A stretch of DNA of 64,000 bases from Parvibaculum sedimenti (GCF_009184905.1 NZ_WESC01000006.1:1-64000); one strand, 5' to 3'. Counted from the first letter of the stretch, positions 46,512 to 55,623 are shown. The notes: generated from the letters alone by a model not told the origin. Program-made: numbers and translations.

Positions 46512-47273
46512 ATGCGCGGACTCGATCGGAAGCCGGTCATCGTTACCGGTGGCGCGAGCGGTATCGGAAAAGCGATCGTGCTCAGGCTTGGCGAAGAGGG
46601 TGCCAGGGTTGCCGTCTTCGACATGAATGAGAAGGGTGCCGAGGCCGCCGCCGCCGAAATTCGCCAGAAGGGCGGAGAGGCTTGGGCCTATAAGGTCGAT
46701 ATCACCGACTATGCGGCAGTGGCGCGGGCCGTCGATGCGTTCGAAAAGGCGGTCGGTCAGATTTATGGACTGGTGAACAATGCCGGTTGGGACGAGGCGA
46801 AGCCTTTTATCCAGACAGAGCCCGATTTCTGGAAAAAGGTGATCGACATCAATCTTTACGGGCCACTCAATCTCACCCATGTCGTTGCGCGCCGACTTGC
46901 CGAGCAGGGTGCCGGTCGGGTCGTCAGCATTTCGTCGGATGCGGGCCGTGTGGGCTCGTCTGGCGAGGCCGTCTATTCCGCGGCCAAGGGCGGTGTCATC
47001 GCCTTCATGAAGACGATGGCGCGCGAGTTCGCCCGGAAGGGCGTCACCTTCAACACGATCTGTCCGGGTCCGACGGACACGCCGCTGCTCGCCTCCGTGG
47101 ATGCGTCGGGCGGCGGACGTCTGACCGAAGCGCTCACCAAGGCGATCCCGATGCGCCGCCTGGCGCGACCGGACGATTATCCGGGCATGGTCGCATTCTT
47201 TCTGAGCGACGATGCGGGTTTCATCACCGGCCAGACGATCAGCGTCTCGGGCGGTCTCTCCATGCACGGCTGA
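46512..47273 (+). CDS. badH: 2-hydroxycyclohexanecarboxyl-CoA dehydrogenase
   Basis: 253 aa from ATG 46512. SDR with VTGGASGIGKAIV, LVNNAGWDEAKPF, Ser in SISSDAGRVGSSGEAVYSAAK (catalytic YSAAK) and the ending FITGQTISVSGGLSMHG. The segments NNAGWD, SDAGRVGSSGEAVY and PGPTDTPLL are those I associate with BadH. It oxidises 2-hydroxycyclohexane-1-carboxyl-CoA to the 2-keto form with NAD+. First gene of the operon badH-badI-aliB-crotonase. Confidence 0.82.
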   Translation: MRGLDRKPVIVTGGASGIGKAIVLRLGEEGARVAVFDMNEKGAEAAAAEIRQKGGEAWAYKVDITDYAAVARAVDAFEKAVGQIYGLVNNAGWDEAKPFIQTEPDFWKKVIDINLYGPLNLTHVVARRLAEQGAGRVVSISSDAGRVGSSGEAVYSAAKGGVIAFMKTMAREFARKGVTFNTICPGPTDTPLLASVDASGGGRLTEALTKAIPMRRLARPDDYPGMVAFFLSDDAGFITGQTISVSGGLSMHG

Positions 47274-47285
47274 CGGGGGATTTCC

Positions 47286-48077
47286 ATGGACTACGAAGAC
47301 ATTCTGTATGACGAGAAAAATGGCGTTGCGACCATCACCATCAATCGTCCCAAGGTCTATAATGCTTTCCGCCCCCGCACCTGCGTCGAACTGATTGACG
47401 CTTTCCTGAAGGCGGGCTGGAACGAGGAGATCGGTGCGATCGTGCTGACCGGCGCGGGCAACAAGGCGTTTTGCACCGGCGGCGATCAATCGGATCATGA
47501 CGGCACCTATGGTGACGGCGAGACGCGTGGAACCATCGGCATGCCGGTCGAGGAACTGCACACGGTCATTCGCGACGTGCCCAAGCCGGTGATCGCGAAG
47601 GTGCGGGGCTACGCCATCGGCGGCGGCAATGTGCTGGCGACGTTGTGCGACATGACGATTGCGGGCGAGAGCGCAATTTTTGGCCAGGTGGGTCCCAAGA
47701 TGGGTTCCGTCGATCCGGGCTTCGGCACCGCCTATCTCGCCCGCGTGGTCGGGGAGAAGAAGGCGCGCGAAATCTGGTACATGTGTCGGCGTTACCCGGC
47801 GCGCGAGGCGCTGGCGATGGGTCTCGCCAATGCGGTCGTTCCCGACGACAAGCTTGACGAGGAGGTGGATGCCTGGTGCGCCGAGCTTGTCGAGCGCAGT
47901 CCGACGGCGATTGCGATCGCCAAGAAATCGTTCAACGCCGACAGCGATAATATTCGCGGCATTGGCGGTCTCGGCATGCAGGCGCTCCGCCTCTACTACA
48001 ACTCGGCGGAGTCGAAAGAGGGCGTCAACGCGCTCAATGAAAAGCGCAAGCCGGAATTCCGCAAGCATATGAAATAG
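47286..48077 (+). CDS. badI: 2-ketocyclohexanecarboxyl-CoA hydrolase
   Basis: 263 aa. Crotonase-fold, MenB-like. The run FCTGGDQSDHDGTY, MPVEELHTVIRDVPKPVIAKV, GYAIGGGNVLATLCD and GQVGPKMGSVDPGFGTAYLA matches BadI almost residue for residue, including the Asp-Gln-Ser and Gly-Gln-Val-Gly pockets. It opens the ring hydrolytically to give pimeloyl-CoA. Begins 12 bp after badH. This is the most specific marker of the pathway in the window. Confidence 0.9.
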   Translation: MDYEDILYDEKNGVATITINRPKVYNAFRPRTCVELIDAFLKAGWNEEIGAIVLTGAGNKAFCTGGDQSDHDGTYGDGETRGTIGMPVEELHTVIRDVPKPVIAKVRGYAIGGGNVLATLCDMTIAGESAIFGQVGPKMGSVDPGFGTAYLARVVGEKKAREIWYMCRRYPAREALAMGLANAVVPDDKLDEEVDAWCAELVERSPTAIAIAKKSFNADSDNIRGIGGLGMQALRLYYNSAESKEGVNALNEKRKPEFRKHMK

Positions 48078-48085
48078 GTGGTATC

Positions 48086-49243
48086 TTGGATTTCGCATTT
48101 ACGTCCGACCAAGGAGCCATTCGAGACACTGCAGCGCGGTTTGCGCGTGAGCGGCTTGCGCCCGCCTACAAGGCGCGCGAAACCGCTGGAGTGATCGATC
48201 GACAGCTCGTCCGGGATATGGGCGAGCTTGGCCTTATCGGCGCCGATTTGCCCGAAAAATTCGGGGCGCCGGGACTCGATAGCGTCACAACCGGCATTAT
48301 TATCGAGGAAATATCACGCGGCGACATTAGCGTCGGCTATGTCCAGCTCCTGGGCTCTCTGATGGGGTCGATCATCGCCGCTCATGCAAGGCCTGAAGTC
48401 GCCGATGAAATCGTTCCGAAGATTTGCTCGGGCGAGGCGATTGTCGCGCTCGGTCTGACGGAGCCGCGAGGCGGCTCCGACGCGGCGCATCTGCAGACGA
48501 AGGCGCGCGCCGACGGCGACGGCTACGTCCTGTCGGGCGAGAAAACCTCGATCTCGATGGCCGAACAGGCTGATTACATTCTTGTGCTCGCGCGCACGGA
48601 TGAAAGCAATCCCGGCGCCGGCGGCGTGTCGGCCTTTCTGGTGCCGCTCGACGCGCCGGGTATCACCTGCTCGAGCTTCGACGATGTGGGTTCGAAAGCC
48701 GTCGGCCGCGGCTCGGTATTCTTCGACAATGTGAAGGTGTCGACGCGCTACATGGTCGGTCCGGAGGGAGAAGGTTTCCGGAAGGTCATGCAGGGGTTCG
48801 ATTATTCCCGTGCGCTGATCGGCCTGCAATGTCTGGCTCCTGCCTTCGTATCAGTGGAAGAGACCTGGAAATATGTGACCGAGCGCGTTGCCTTCGGCAA
48901 TCCGCTGGCTAAATATCAGGGCGTCACCGAACCGCTGGCCGAAGCCCAGACGTTGCTCGAGGCGGCGCGCCTGCTTTGCTACAAGACGCTTTGGCTCCGC
49001 GACAATGATTTGCCGCATACTACCGAAGCCGCGATGTGCAAATGGTGGGCACCCAAGACGGCTTTCCAGGTCATCCACCGTTGCCTGCTCACGCACGGAC
49101 ATGGCGGTTACAGCACCGATCTGCCTCATCAGCAGAGATTGCGCGACGTGATGGGGCTGCAGATCGGCGACGGCACCGAGCAAATCCAGAAGATGATCAT
49201 TTCGCGTGAGAAAGTCGGCCGAGTGGCCGTGCCTTATGCGTGA
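48086..49243 (+). CDS. aliB: Cyclohexanecarboxyl-CoA dehydrogenase
   Basis: 385 aa from a TTG start with AGGTGG just upstream. Acyl-CoA dehydrogenase fold (LGLTEPRGGSDAAHL, GYVLSGEKTSISMAEQAD). At the usual catalytic Glu (E-G-T-S-E-I-Q) it reads G-D-G-T-E-Q-I-Q, so the base is Asp, as far as I can align it. Overall sequence and neighbours fit AliB, which makes cyclohex-1-ene-1-carboxyl-CoA. Starts 8 bp after badI. Confidence 0.8.
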   Translation: MDFAFTSDQGAIRDTAARFARERLAPAYKARETAGVIDRQLVRDMGELGLIGADLPEKFGAPGLDSVTTGIIIEEISRGDISVGYVQLLGSLMGSIIAAHARPEVADEIVPKICSGEAIVALGLTEPRGGSDAAHLQTKARADGDGYVLSGEKTSISMAEQADYILVLARTDESNPGAGGVSAFLVPLDAPGITCSSFDDVGSKAVGRGSVFFDNVKVSTRYMVGPEGEGFRKVMQGFDYSRALIGLQCLAPAFVSVEETWKYVTERVAFGNPLAKYQGVTEPLAEAQTLLEAARLLCYKTLWLRDNDLPHTTEAAMCKWWAPKTAFQVIHRCLLTHGHGGYSTDLPHQQRLRDVMGLQIGDGTEQIQKMIISREKVGRVAVPYA

Positions 49244-49253
49244 GGGGGGCGAT

Positions 49254-50042
49254 ATGACGAGCGCCGCGGAAGCCCCGGTCCAGATCGAGATGCGAGACGG
49301 CGTCGGCATCGTGACGCTCAACAGGCCTGAAAAGTTCAATTGCCTCTCATCGGGTGTCATGGCCGGTCTCGACGAGGCTCTCGCAAAGTTCGAGGGAGAC
49401 AGGAAGGTTCGTGCCGTTCTGTTGGTCGCGCGGGGCAAGCACTTCTGCACCGGCGCCGATCTTGACGAGGTCCTCGACGCTCGCAGGGAGCGGGGTCGGC
49501 TGGAAGCGTTTATCACGGGCGGTCATCGCGTCCTGCGCCGTCTTGAGGTCTCGCCTCTGCCGATTGTCGCCGCGGTGAACGGTCTGTGTCTTGCGGGCGG
49601 GCTGGAATTGATGATGGCATGTGACGTGGTTTTTGCGGGGCAGTCGGCGCAGATGGGATGCCAGCATGCCCGCTACGGGCTCGTGCCGGGTTGGGGTGGC
49701 ACGCAGCGTCTCGCGCGCATCGTCGGTTCGCGGCGTGCCCTTGATCTGATGTTCAGCGGCCGCTGGCTCAAGGCGGACGAGGCGCTGGCCTGGGGGCTTG
49801 TGAACCATATCGTTGACGACGGCGCGCTTGTCGGCAAGGCGGAAGCCTATTGTGCCGATCTCGCCAAAAAGAATCCGGGCGGTCTTGCCGCCATGAAGCA
49901 GCTTTGCAGGAACGGGCTCGACGGATCGCTCCAGGAAGGTCTGGATATGGAGCGGAGCGAAGTCGTGGACGCGCTGATGAGCGAAAATGTTTCGGAAGGT
50001 CTGGCGGCGTTCCGGGAGCGCCGGGAACCATTATTCCGCTGA
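49254..50042 (+). CDS. Enoyl-CoA hydratase in the BadK position
   Basis: 262 aa from ATG 49254. Crotonase motifs: GKHFCTGADLDEV, NGLCLAGGLELMMACDVVFA, ARYGLVPGWGGTQRLARIVG with both expected active-site regions intact. In this operon its likely job is hydration of cyclohex-1-ene-1-carboxyl-CoA to the 2-hydroxy compound, the step between AliB and BadH. Sequence similarity to BadK itself is only general, so the name is not applied. Confidence 0.82.
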   Translation: MTSAAEAPVQIEMRDGVGIVTLNRPEKFNCLSSGVMAGLDEALAKFEGDRKVRAVLLVARGKHFCTGADLDEVLDARRERGRLEAFITGGHRVLRRLEVSPLPIVAAVNGLCLAGGLELMMACDVVFAGQSAQMGCQHARYGLVPGWGGTQRLARIVGSRRALDLMFSGRWLKADEALAWGLVNHIVDDGALVGKAEAYCADLAKKNPGGLAAMKQLCRNGLDGSLQEGLDMERSEVVDALMSENVSEGLAAFRERREPLFR

Positions 50043-50080
50043 CTGATAATCAAGTGGACCTCTTTGGGAGAAGTGCGATC

Positions 50081-51232
50081 ATGAAACACGAAGCCCAGGT
50101 CGAGCAGTTGCAGAAGATCTTCGGCTATCTCGACGCGGGTGAGACCGCGATGGGCGATGCCGCGTATCGTCATCATGTCAGTGACTACATCAGTCCGGAT
50201 CAGGCTGGCCGAGAACGGGAGATGCTGTTCCGGCATGAGCCACTCCTGATCGGATTGAGCTGCGAATTGCCCAATCCCGGCGACTATGTAACCGACGATT
50301 TTTCGGGCGTCCCGATCCTGGTGGTGCGGAATGAAGCGGGGCAGGTCAATGCCTTCATCAATGTCTGCCGCCACCGTGGCGCGCGCGTTGCGTCGGGCTG
50401 CGGCAGCGGCAAGGCCGTGTTCACTTGTCCCTATCACGCATGGACCTATGACCGGAGCGGCAGGCTGAGGTCGATACCGTTCGAGCAGGGCTTCGAGAGC
50501 GTCGACAAGACGAGCCACGGCTTGCGGCCTCTGCCAGTGGTGGAGAAATACGGCATGATCTGGGTCATGCCGACGCCTGGCGGGTCGATCGACATCGACG
50601 GCCATCTTGGGGGGATGGCGGACGATCTCGTCGCGTTCGGCCTTGCGAGTTACAGCCACTACGAGACACGCGTGCTCCGGGCGCGGCTCAACTGGAAGCT
50701 CGTGATCGACACGTTTCTCGAAACCTACCATCTGAGCACGCTGCACAAGAATACGATCGCACCGATCCTGCACTCGAACCTCGGCGCGTTCGACGGCATG
50801 GCGCGAAATCTGCGCATGATTGCCGCCCGCAAGACGATCGACGCGTTGCGCCAGAGGCCGGAAAGCGAGTGGGATCTGGTCCGCCACTCCGCGCTTGTCT
50901 ACGTGCTCTTTCCGAATACGGTTTTCATCATGCAGGGCGATCATCTGGAGACGTGGCGGGTTTATCCGGGCGACAGCGTGGATGAATCGAAAATGCACGT
51001 CTCTCTCTATACGCCCGAACCCGCCGTGACCGACAAGGCCAGAAAGTACTGGACCAAGAACATGGACTTGCTGATGGCGACGGTGCAGCAGGAAGATTTT
51101 CCGCTGGCGGAAAATATCCAGCGTGATTTTCACTCGGGTGCACAGGATTTCGTGACGTTCGGTGCCAACGAGCCGGCTCTTGCATATTTCCATCGGTCGA
51201 TCAGGAAGACGCTGGGGATCGACGCCGCGTGA
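50081..51232 (+). CDS. Rieske (2Fe-2S) oxygenase, single-subunit type
   Basis: 383 aa from ATG 50081. Rieske ligands Cys96, His98 (CRHRGAR) and Cys116, His119 (CPYHAW), then WKLVIDTFLETYHLSTLH for the mononuclear iron. The overall shape is of the aromatic ring-hydroxylating/quaternary amine group without a beta subunit. It follows the bad/ali genes by 38 bp and precedes an LLM flavin oxidoreductase and CYP153-2, implying an oxygenative step linked to the alicyclic route. Substrate unknown; no reductase gene adjacent. Confidence 0.85.
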   Translation: MKHEAQVEQLQKIFGYLDAGETAMGDAAYRHHVSDYISPDQAGREREMLFRHEPLLIGLSCELPNPGDYVTDDFSGVPILVVRNEAGQVNAFINVCRHRGARVASGCGSGKAVFTCPYHAWTYDRSGRLRSIPFEQGFESVDKTSHGLRPLPVVEKYGMIWVMPTPGGSIDIDGHLGGMADDLVAFGLASYSHYETRVLRARLNWKLVIDTFLETYHLSTLHKNTIAPILHSNLGAFDGMARNLRMIAARKTIDALRQRPESEWDLVRHSALVYVLFPNTVFIMQGDHLETWRVYPGDSVDESKMHVSLYTPEPAVTDKARKYWTKNMDLLMATVQQEDFPLAENIQRDFHSGAQDFVTFGANEPALAYFHRSIRKTLGIDAA

Positions 51233-51260
51233 AGCGGAATTGAACAAAAAGGAGTTTCCC

Positions 51261-52376
51261 ATGCATGTCGGTATGAGTACGTTCTTCCAGAACCTCGCTG
51301 GCGGTTATACCGACCAGGAGGTCTACGCCCATGAGATCGCGATGGCCGACATGGCCGAGCCGCTCGGCTTCGATTCCATATGGGCGGCCGAGCACCATTT
51401 CGACGAATACACCATGTGCCCGAACGTGGCACAGTTCCTCACCTATATGGCTGGCCGCACCAACAGGGTCGGTCTCGGCTCGATGGTGATGGTGCTGCCA
51501 TGGCACGATCCCATCCGGCTCGCGGAAGAAGTGCTGGTGCTCGACCATGTTTCGAAAGGCCGCGCCATTCTGGGCGTTGGCCGCGGTCTTGGCCGGATCG
51601 AGTTCGAGGGCTTCCGCATCAATATGGGTGAATCCCGCGAACGCTTCGTCGAATACGCTGAGGCAATTCTGAACGCCTTCGAAACGGGTTATATCGAGGC
51701 GAACGGGCAGTTTTACAAACAGCCGCGAACGGCCATCAGGCCGTTCCCGTTCCAGAGTTTCCGCGGCCGGACCTATGCGGCGGCGGTTTCGCCGGAGTCG
51801 GCGCGCATCATGGCGCGGCTTGGTATTGGCATTCTGATCATCGCTCAGAAGCCTTGGGAAACGACGGTCGCCGAACTCAACAACTACCGGGAAATCTACA
51901 GGGAGATAAACGGTACCGAGGCGCCCAAGCCGATCATCGCCAGTTTCATCGCCTGTCATGAGGACGCATCGGTCGCTCAGGAGATGTACGAAAAATACAT
52001 AAGGGGATACAGCCGTTCGGCCCTGAACCACTACGAATTTCACAACAAGGGGCTCGCGGACATCAAGGGCTATGAGTATTACGGAGCGCTCGCCCGTAAT
52101 ATCGAAAAGCACGGAGTCGACGAGTTTGTCGATTTTCTGGCGAAGCTTCAGGTCTGGGGCACGCCGGATCAGGTCTTCGAGCAGATCATGGAAAACCAGA
52201 AGCGCGTCGATGCGGCGGGGCTGATTTCCATTTTCAGCTATGGCGGCATGCCGCAGGAACTTGCCACTAAGAACATGAAACTTTTCGCGGAAAAGGTTTT
52301 ACCGCGTCTGAAGCGTCAGGAAGTCAATGGAAGCGTCGGCGGCATACGCGGTCGCGTGACGATCGCCGCCGACTAG
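51261..52376 (+). CDS. LLM-class (luciferase-like) flavin-dependent monooxygenase
   Basis: 371 aa from ATG 51261 with AAAGGAG upstream. TIM-barrel bacterial-luciferase family: EPLGFDSIWAAEHHFDEYTMCP, TNRVGLGSMVMVLPWHDPIRLAEEVLVLDHVSKGRAILGVGRG. Such enzymes use reduced FMN or F420. The His-His-Phe motif suits a monooxygenase. It lies between the Rieske oxygenase and CYP153-2. No flavin reductase is nearby. Confidence 0.85.
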   Translation: MHVGMSTFFQNLAGGYTDQEVYAHEIAMADMAEPLGFDSIWAAEHHFDEYTMCPNVAQFLTYMAGRTNRVGLGSMVMVLPWHDPIRLAEEVLVLDHVSKGRAILGVGRGLGRIEFEGFRINMGESRERFVEYAEAILNAFETGYIEANGQFYKQPRTAIRPFPFQSFRGRTYAAAVSPESARIMARLGIGILIIAQKPWETTVAELNNYREIYREINGTEAPKPIIASFIACHEDASVAQEMYEKYIRGYSRSALNHYEFHNKGLADIKGYEYYGALARNIEKHGVDEFVDFLAKLQVWGTPDQVFEQIMENQKRVDAAGLISIFSYGGMPQELATKNMKLFAEKVLPRLKRQEVNGSVGGIRGRVTIAAD

Positions 52377-52422
52377 GGGTGGTTGCGCCGATGAACATTC
52401 GTCAACAAACGAGGATAAGATC

Positions 52423-53688
52423 ATGAGCAGCGTCAACATAGCCGAGAGCGTCTATCCCTTGGACGATCCATATGCCATTCCGCTCGACAAGATCAATGTC
52501 AGCGATCCGGAACTCTTCAGGTCCAATCGGATGTGGCCGTATTTCGAACGGCTGCGTCGCGAGGATCCCGTGCATTATTGTGCGGAAAGCGCTTATGGAC
52601 CTTTCTGGTCCGTGACGAAGTACAAGGACATCATGCATGTCGAGACCAACCATGGCATCTATTCGTCCGACGTCGAGCAGGGCGGCATCACGATTCGCGA
52701 CAATAATGCGGGTCTGAAGCTTCCGATGTTCATCGCAATGGACCCCCCGAAGCATGACGCGCAGCGCAAAGTGGTAAGTCCGATCGTCGCGCCGGCCAAT
52801 CTGGCCAAACTCGAAGGCACGATCCGCGAGCGCGCCGGCAAGATTCTCGATTCGCTTCCGGTCAACGAGACGTTCAACTGGGTCGATCGCGTGTCGATTG
52901 AGTTGACGACGCAGATGCTCGCCACCCTGTTCGACTTCCCTTGGGAAGATCGCCGCAAACTCACCCGCTGGTCCGATGTCGCAACCTCGGAGGAAGCCTT
53001 CAAGACACCGGAAGGCGAGGCAGCCCGCGAAGCGGAGCTTCTCGAATGCGCCACCTATTTTACCGAGTTATGGAATCAGCGCGTCAATGCAACTGAACCG
53101 GGCGGCGATCTGATCACCATGCTGGCCCAGGGTGAGTCCACCAAGAACATGAGTCCGATGGAGTATTTGGGAAATGTCATTCTGCTGATCGTCGGCGGCA
53201 ACGATACGACCCGCAATTCGCTCACCGGCGGTTTGCTCGCGCTCAGCGAGAACCCGGATCAGTACAGGAAACTGCGCGAAAATCCGGCGCTCGTTGAAAC
53301 CATGATACCGGAAATCATCCGCTGGCAGACGCCGCTCACCCATATGCGCCGCACCGCGCTCCAGGATACGGAGTTGGCCGGCAGGAAGATCAAGAAGGGC
53401 GACAGGGTTGTCATGTGGTACGTCTCGGGCAACCGGGACGAGGAGGCGATCGACGAGCCGAACCGTTTCATCATCGATCGCCCAAGGCCGCGTCAGCATC
53501 TCTCCTTCGGCTTCGGCATTCATCGCTGCGTCGGCAACCGCTTGGCGGAAATGCAACTCCGCATCGTCTGGGAAGAAATCCTGAAGCGCTGGCCCGACAA
53601 GCCGATCGAAGTGGTCGGCGAACCAAAGCGGGTCTTTTCCAACTTCATCAAGGGCTATGAGGCCTTGCCGGTAAGAATCCCGGGCTGA
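52423..53688 (+). CDS. Cytochrome P450, CYP153 type (copy 2)
   Basis: 421 aa. Same architecture as copy 1: GGNDTTRNS, EIIRW, FGFGIHRCVGNR with heme ligand Cys369, and the CYP153 segments LPMFIAMDPPKHDAQRKVVSP and RWPDKPIEVVGEPKRVFSNF. It differs from copy 1 mainly near the N-terminus, residues 84-97 and 190-207, including parts likely to shape substrate entry. Last gene of the plus-strand run from badH; a strong terminator follows 8 bp later. Confidence 0.92.
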   Translation: MSSVNIAESVYPLDDPYAIPLDKINVSDPELFRSNRMWPYFERLRREDPVHYCAESAYGPFWSVTKYKDIMHVETNHGIYSSDVEQGGITIRDNNAGLKLPMFIAMDPPKHDAQRKVVSPIVAPANLAKLEGTIRERAGKILDSLPVNETFNWVDRVSIELTTQMLATLFDFPWEDRRKLTRWSDVATSEEAFKTPEGEAAREAELLECATYFTELWNQRVNATEPGGDLITMLAQGESTKNMSPMEYLGNVILLIVGGNDTTRNSLTGGLLALSENPDQYRKLRENPALVETMIPEIIRWQTPLTHMRRTALQDTELAGRKIKKGDRVVMWYVSGNRDEEAIDEPNRFIIDRPRPRQHLSFGFGIHRCVGNRLAEMQLRIVWEEILKRWPDKPIEVVGEPKRVFSNFIKGYEALPVRIPG

Positions 53689-53696
53689 ACCTGGAG

Positions 53697-53733
53697 GTGG
53701 CGGGTGGAAAACTTCCACCCGCCACATATTTTT
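53697..53733 (+). terminator. Rho-independent terminator after CYP153-2
   Basis: GTGGCGGGTGGAA (53697-53709) pairs perfectly with TTCCACCCGCCAC (53713-53725) around a 3-nt loop, followed by ATATTTTT. It ends the badH-to-CYP153 transcript and separates it from the convergent crotonase gene. Confidence 0.88.
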
Positions 53734-53759
53734 GAAGACGGCGCGGCGAGTGGCCGCCG

Positions 53760-54500
53760 TCATTTTTTTCCGAATGAGGCGACGCGTTCGCGCGCGTCGA
53801 AACAGGCACCGGGGCTATGCGCGAGTTCGTAGGCCAGCCCCGCCTGGGCGGTCATGCCATCGGTCGCGCCCAACAGACCTTTGTTGACCTGATTGCTGTA
53901 GGTCGAATTGGCGGCGATACGCTGAGCAAGGTCGTTTGTCGCCTGTTCCAGTTCGGCATCGTCGACACAAATGTCGACCAGCCCCATGCGCTCGGCCACC
54001 TCCGCCGCGAAAATATCGGAGGTAAACATCATCTGCTTGGCCTTCGACAGCCCGACGCGACGCGGCAGTCTTTGCGTCATGCCCCAGAGCGGGCTCAGTC
54101 CCCACTTGCTATGCGTGTCGCCGAACTTGGCGGAGCGCGCGGCGATGATGATGTCTGCCGCGAGCGCAAGCTCCAGTCCGCCAGTATAGCAATGCCCGCG
54201 GATGCAGGCGACGACCGGTTGCGGCAGTTCGGCCAGCGCCTGAATGGTCTTCGCCTGGAAATGCGGTTCCGGCGGGCGCTCGCCCTTCTGGATGTCCTTC
54301 AGATCGTGGCCGGCTGAAAAAGCCTTGCCCGCGCCCGTGATGACGACGCATGCCACCTCGTGAACCTGTCCACGAAGCGCATCTACATGCCCGCGCAATT
54401 CTTCGAACAGCGGGACATTGAGCGCGTTCAAGGTTTCCGGACGATTGAGCGTCAGCGTACAAATACGCCCGCTGTCCTTGCGAAGAACCAGATTCGACAT
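53760..54500 (-). CDS. Enoyl-CoA hydratase/isomerase
   Basis: 246 aa. Crotonase motifs KAFSAGHDLKDIQ (SAGHD oxyanion hole) and CIRGHCYTGGLELALAADIIIA, KWGLSPLWGMTQRLPRRVG. The catalytic Glu of hydratases in the second motif is not obvious, so isomerase or thioesterase-like activity is possible. Downstream of the alpha/beta hydrolase on the same strand (gap 95 bp). Confidence 0.85.
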   Translation of the reverse strand: MSNLVLRKDSGRICTLTLNRPETLNALNVPLFEELRGHVDALRGQVHEVACVVITGAGKAFSAGHDLKDIQKGERPPEPHFQAKTIQALAELPQPVVACIRGHCYTGGLELALAADIIIAARSAKFGDTHSKWGLSPLWGMTQRLPRRVGLSKAKQMMFTSDIFAAEVAERMGLVDICVDDAELEQATNDLAQRIAANSTYSNQVNKGLLGATDGMTAQAGLAYELAHSPGACFDARERVASFGKK

Positions 54501-54595
54501 CGGCTTTCTCCCTTCCCCTTATCGATCTTTATTTGTTTGGCTTGTCTTCATCTGTCGAAGACGTATACGCGGGAATGAATCCACCCGGGCTGGGG

Positions 54596-55471
54596 CTACG
54601 ATGCACTCGCGGCAGGTGCCATTCGCGTCAGAAAATCCAGAACGGCGCTTGTAAATATGTCGTTCTTGTCGCCAGCTACCATATGGCCCGCATTTGCGAC
54701 ATCGATAAACTCGGAATGAGGAACAATTTCGGCGAATTGCCGCGCCGCTTCGACCGTCACGAGGTCGCTGTCGCGGCCCCGGACGAGGAGCGTCGGTATT
54801 TTCAGGGAACGTGCCGCCATTTGGAGGCGCTCGGGTTCGCGGCTGCCTTGCGGCTTTTGCGTGCCGGTGATGAAGCGTGGATCCCAATGCCAGTAGTAGC
54901 GGCCGTTTTCCATGAGGCGAAGGTTCTTTGCCAGTCCGCTCAGGTTTTCGGGGCGAGGCCGGCCGGGCATGTAGCGCGAGATCGTATCGGCCGCTTCCTC
55001 AAGCGATGCGAAGCCTTCTTCCAGATTCGACGACATGAATCCGAGGATTTTTTGAACCCCCTCCATGTTCATCTGAGGGGTGATGTCGACGAGGACCAGC
55101 GCCGCAAACCCGCGCCGTCCGGCCTTTGCGTATTCTCCCTGCGCGATCATGCCCGCGATGCCGCCTAGAGATGCGCCGACCAGGACCGGAGGCACGGAGA
55201 AGCCGTCCGCGACGTCGAGGAGATCCTCCGCGAAACGCTCCATTCTGTAGTCTCCGTCTGGAGACCAGTCGCTTTCGCCGTGTCCGCGCAAATCGACGGC
55301 GAGGGCGTAATACCCGCTTTCCCCCAACCTTTTACCGCAGGCTTGCCAAGCATGGCGTGTCTGCCCGCCGCCATGGGCGAGCATAACAGGACGCCCCTGG
55401 TCGGGACCGAATGCGTCCGCCGCAATTTTGAGATTTTGGGCAAGGGTGAACAAGGTCTGGTTTGCTGACAT
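54596..55471 (-). CDS. Alpha/beta hydrolase
   Basis: 291 aa from ATG 55471. HGGGQTRHAWQACGKRL near the N-terminus (oxyanion region), LRGHGESDWSPDG, nucleophile elbow GASLGG, acid in RGRDSDLVT and catalytic His in NAGHMV. The family includes esterases, lactonases and ring-cleavage hydrolases. It is divergent from the GntR gene whose downstream neighbours include a Baeyer-Villiger monooxygenase, so opening a lactone or ester product is a reasonable guess. Confidence 0.85.
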   Translation of the reverse strand: MSANQTLFTLAQNLKIAADAFGPDQGRPVMLAHGGGQTRHAWQACGKRLGESGYYALAVDLRGHGESDWSPDGDYRMERFAEDLLDVADGFSVPPVLVGASLGGIAGMIAQGEYAKAGRRGFAALVLVDITPQMNMEGVQKILGFMSSNLEEGFASLEEAADTISRYMPGRPRPENLSGLAKNLRLMENGRYYWHWDPRFITGTQKPQGSREPERLQMAARSLKIPTLLVRGRDSDLVTVEAARQFAEIVPHSEFIDVANAGHMVAGDKNDIFTSAVLDFLTRMAPAASAS

Positions 55472-55520
55472 CAAACGCTTTTTCCAATGCTTTTCGTATG
55501 TGTATTAAAGGCCGAAATCC

Positions 55521-55533
55521 ATTATGATGAATT
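55521..55533. promoter_or_regulatory. AT-rich motif between the hydrolase and GntR genes
   Basis: ATTATGATGAATT (reverse AATTCATCATAAT), 91-103 bp before the GntR start and 50-62 bp before the divergent hydrolase start. Matches the CYP153-3 copy at 12 of 13 positions. Confidence 0.45.
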
Positions 55534-55623
55534 GCTGAGATGTTGCAAACACGGACGATGGTGTTGTAGTCGGCTTCTCCCAACCGTTCCCTGATCAGAG
55601 GCGATTGGTCTTGAAAATGAAAA

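Noticed and set aside
46482-48098. 538-codon open frame antisense to badH and badI
   Set aside because: Runs exactly under two well-conserved genes; composition typical of antisense frames in GC-rich DNA.
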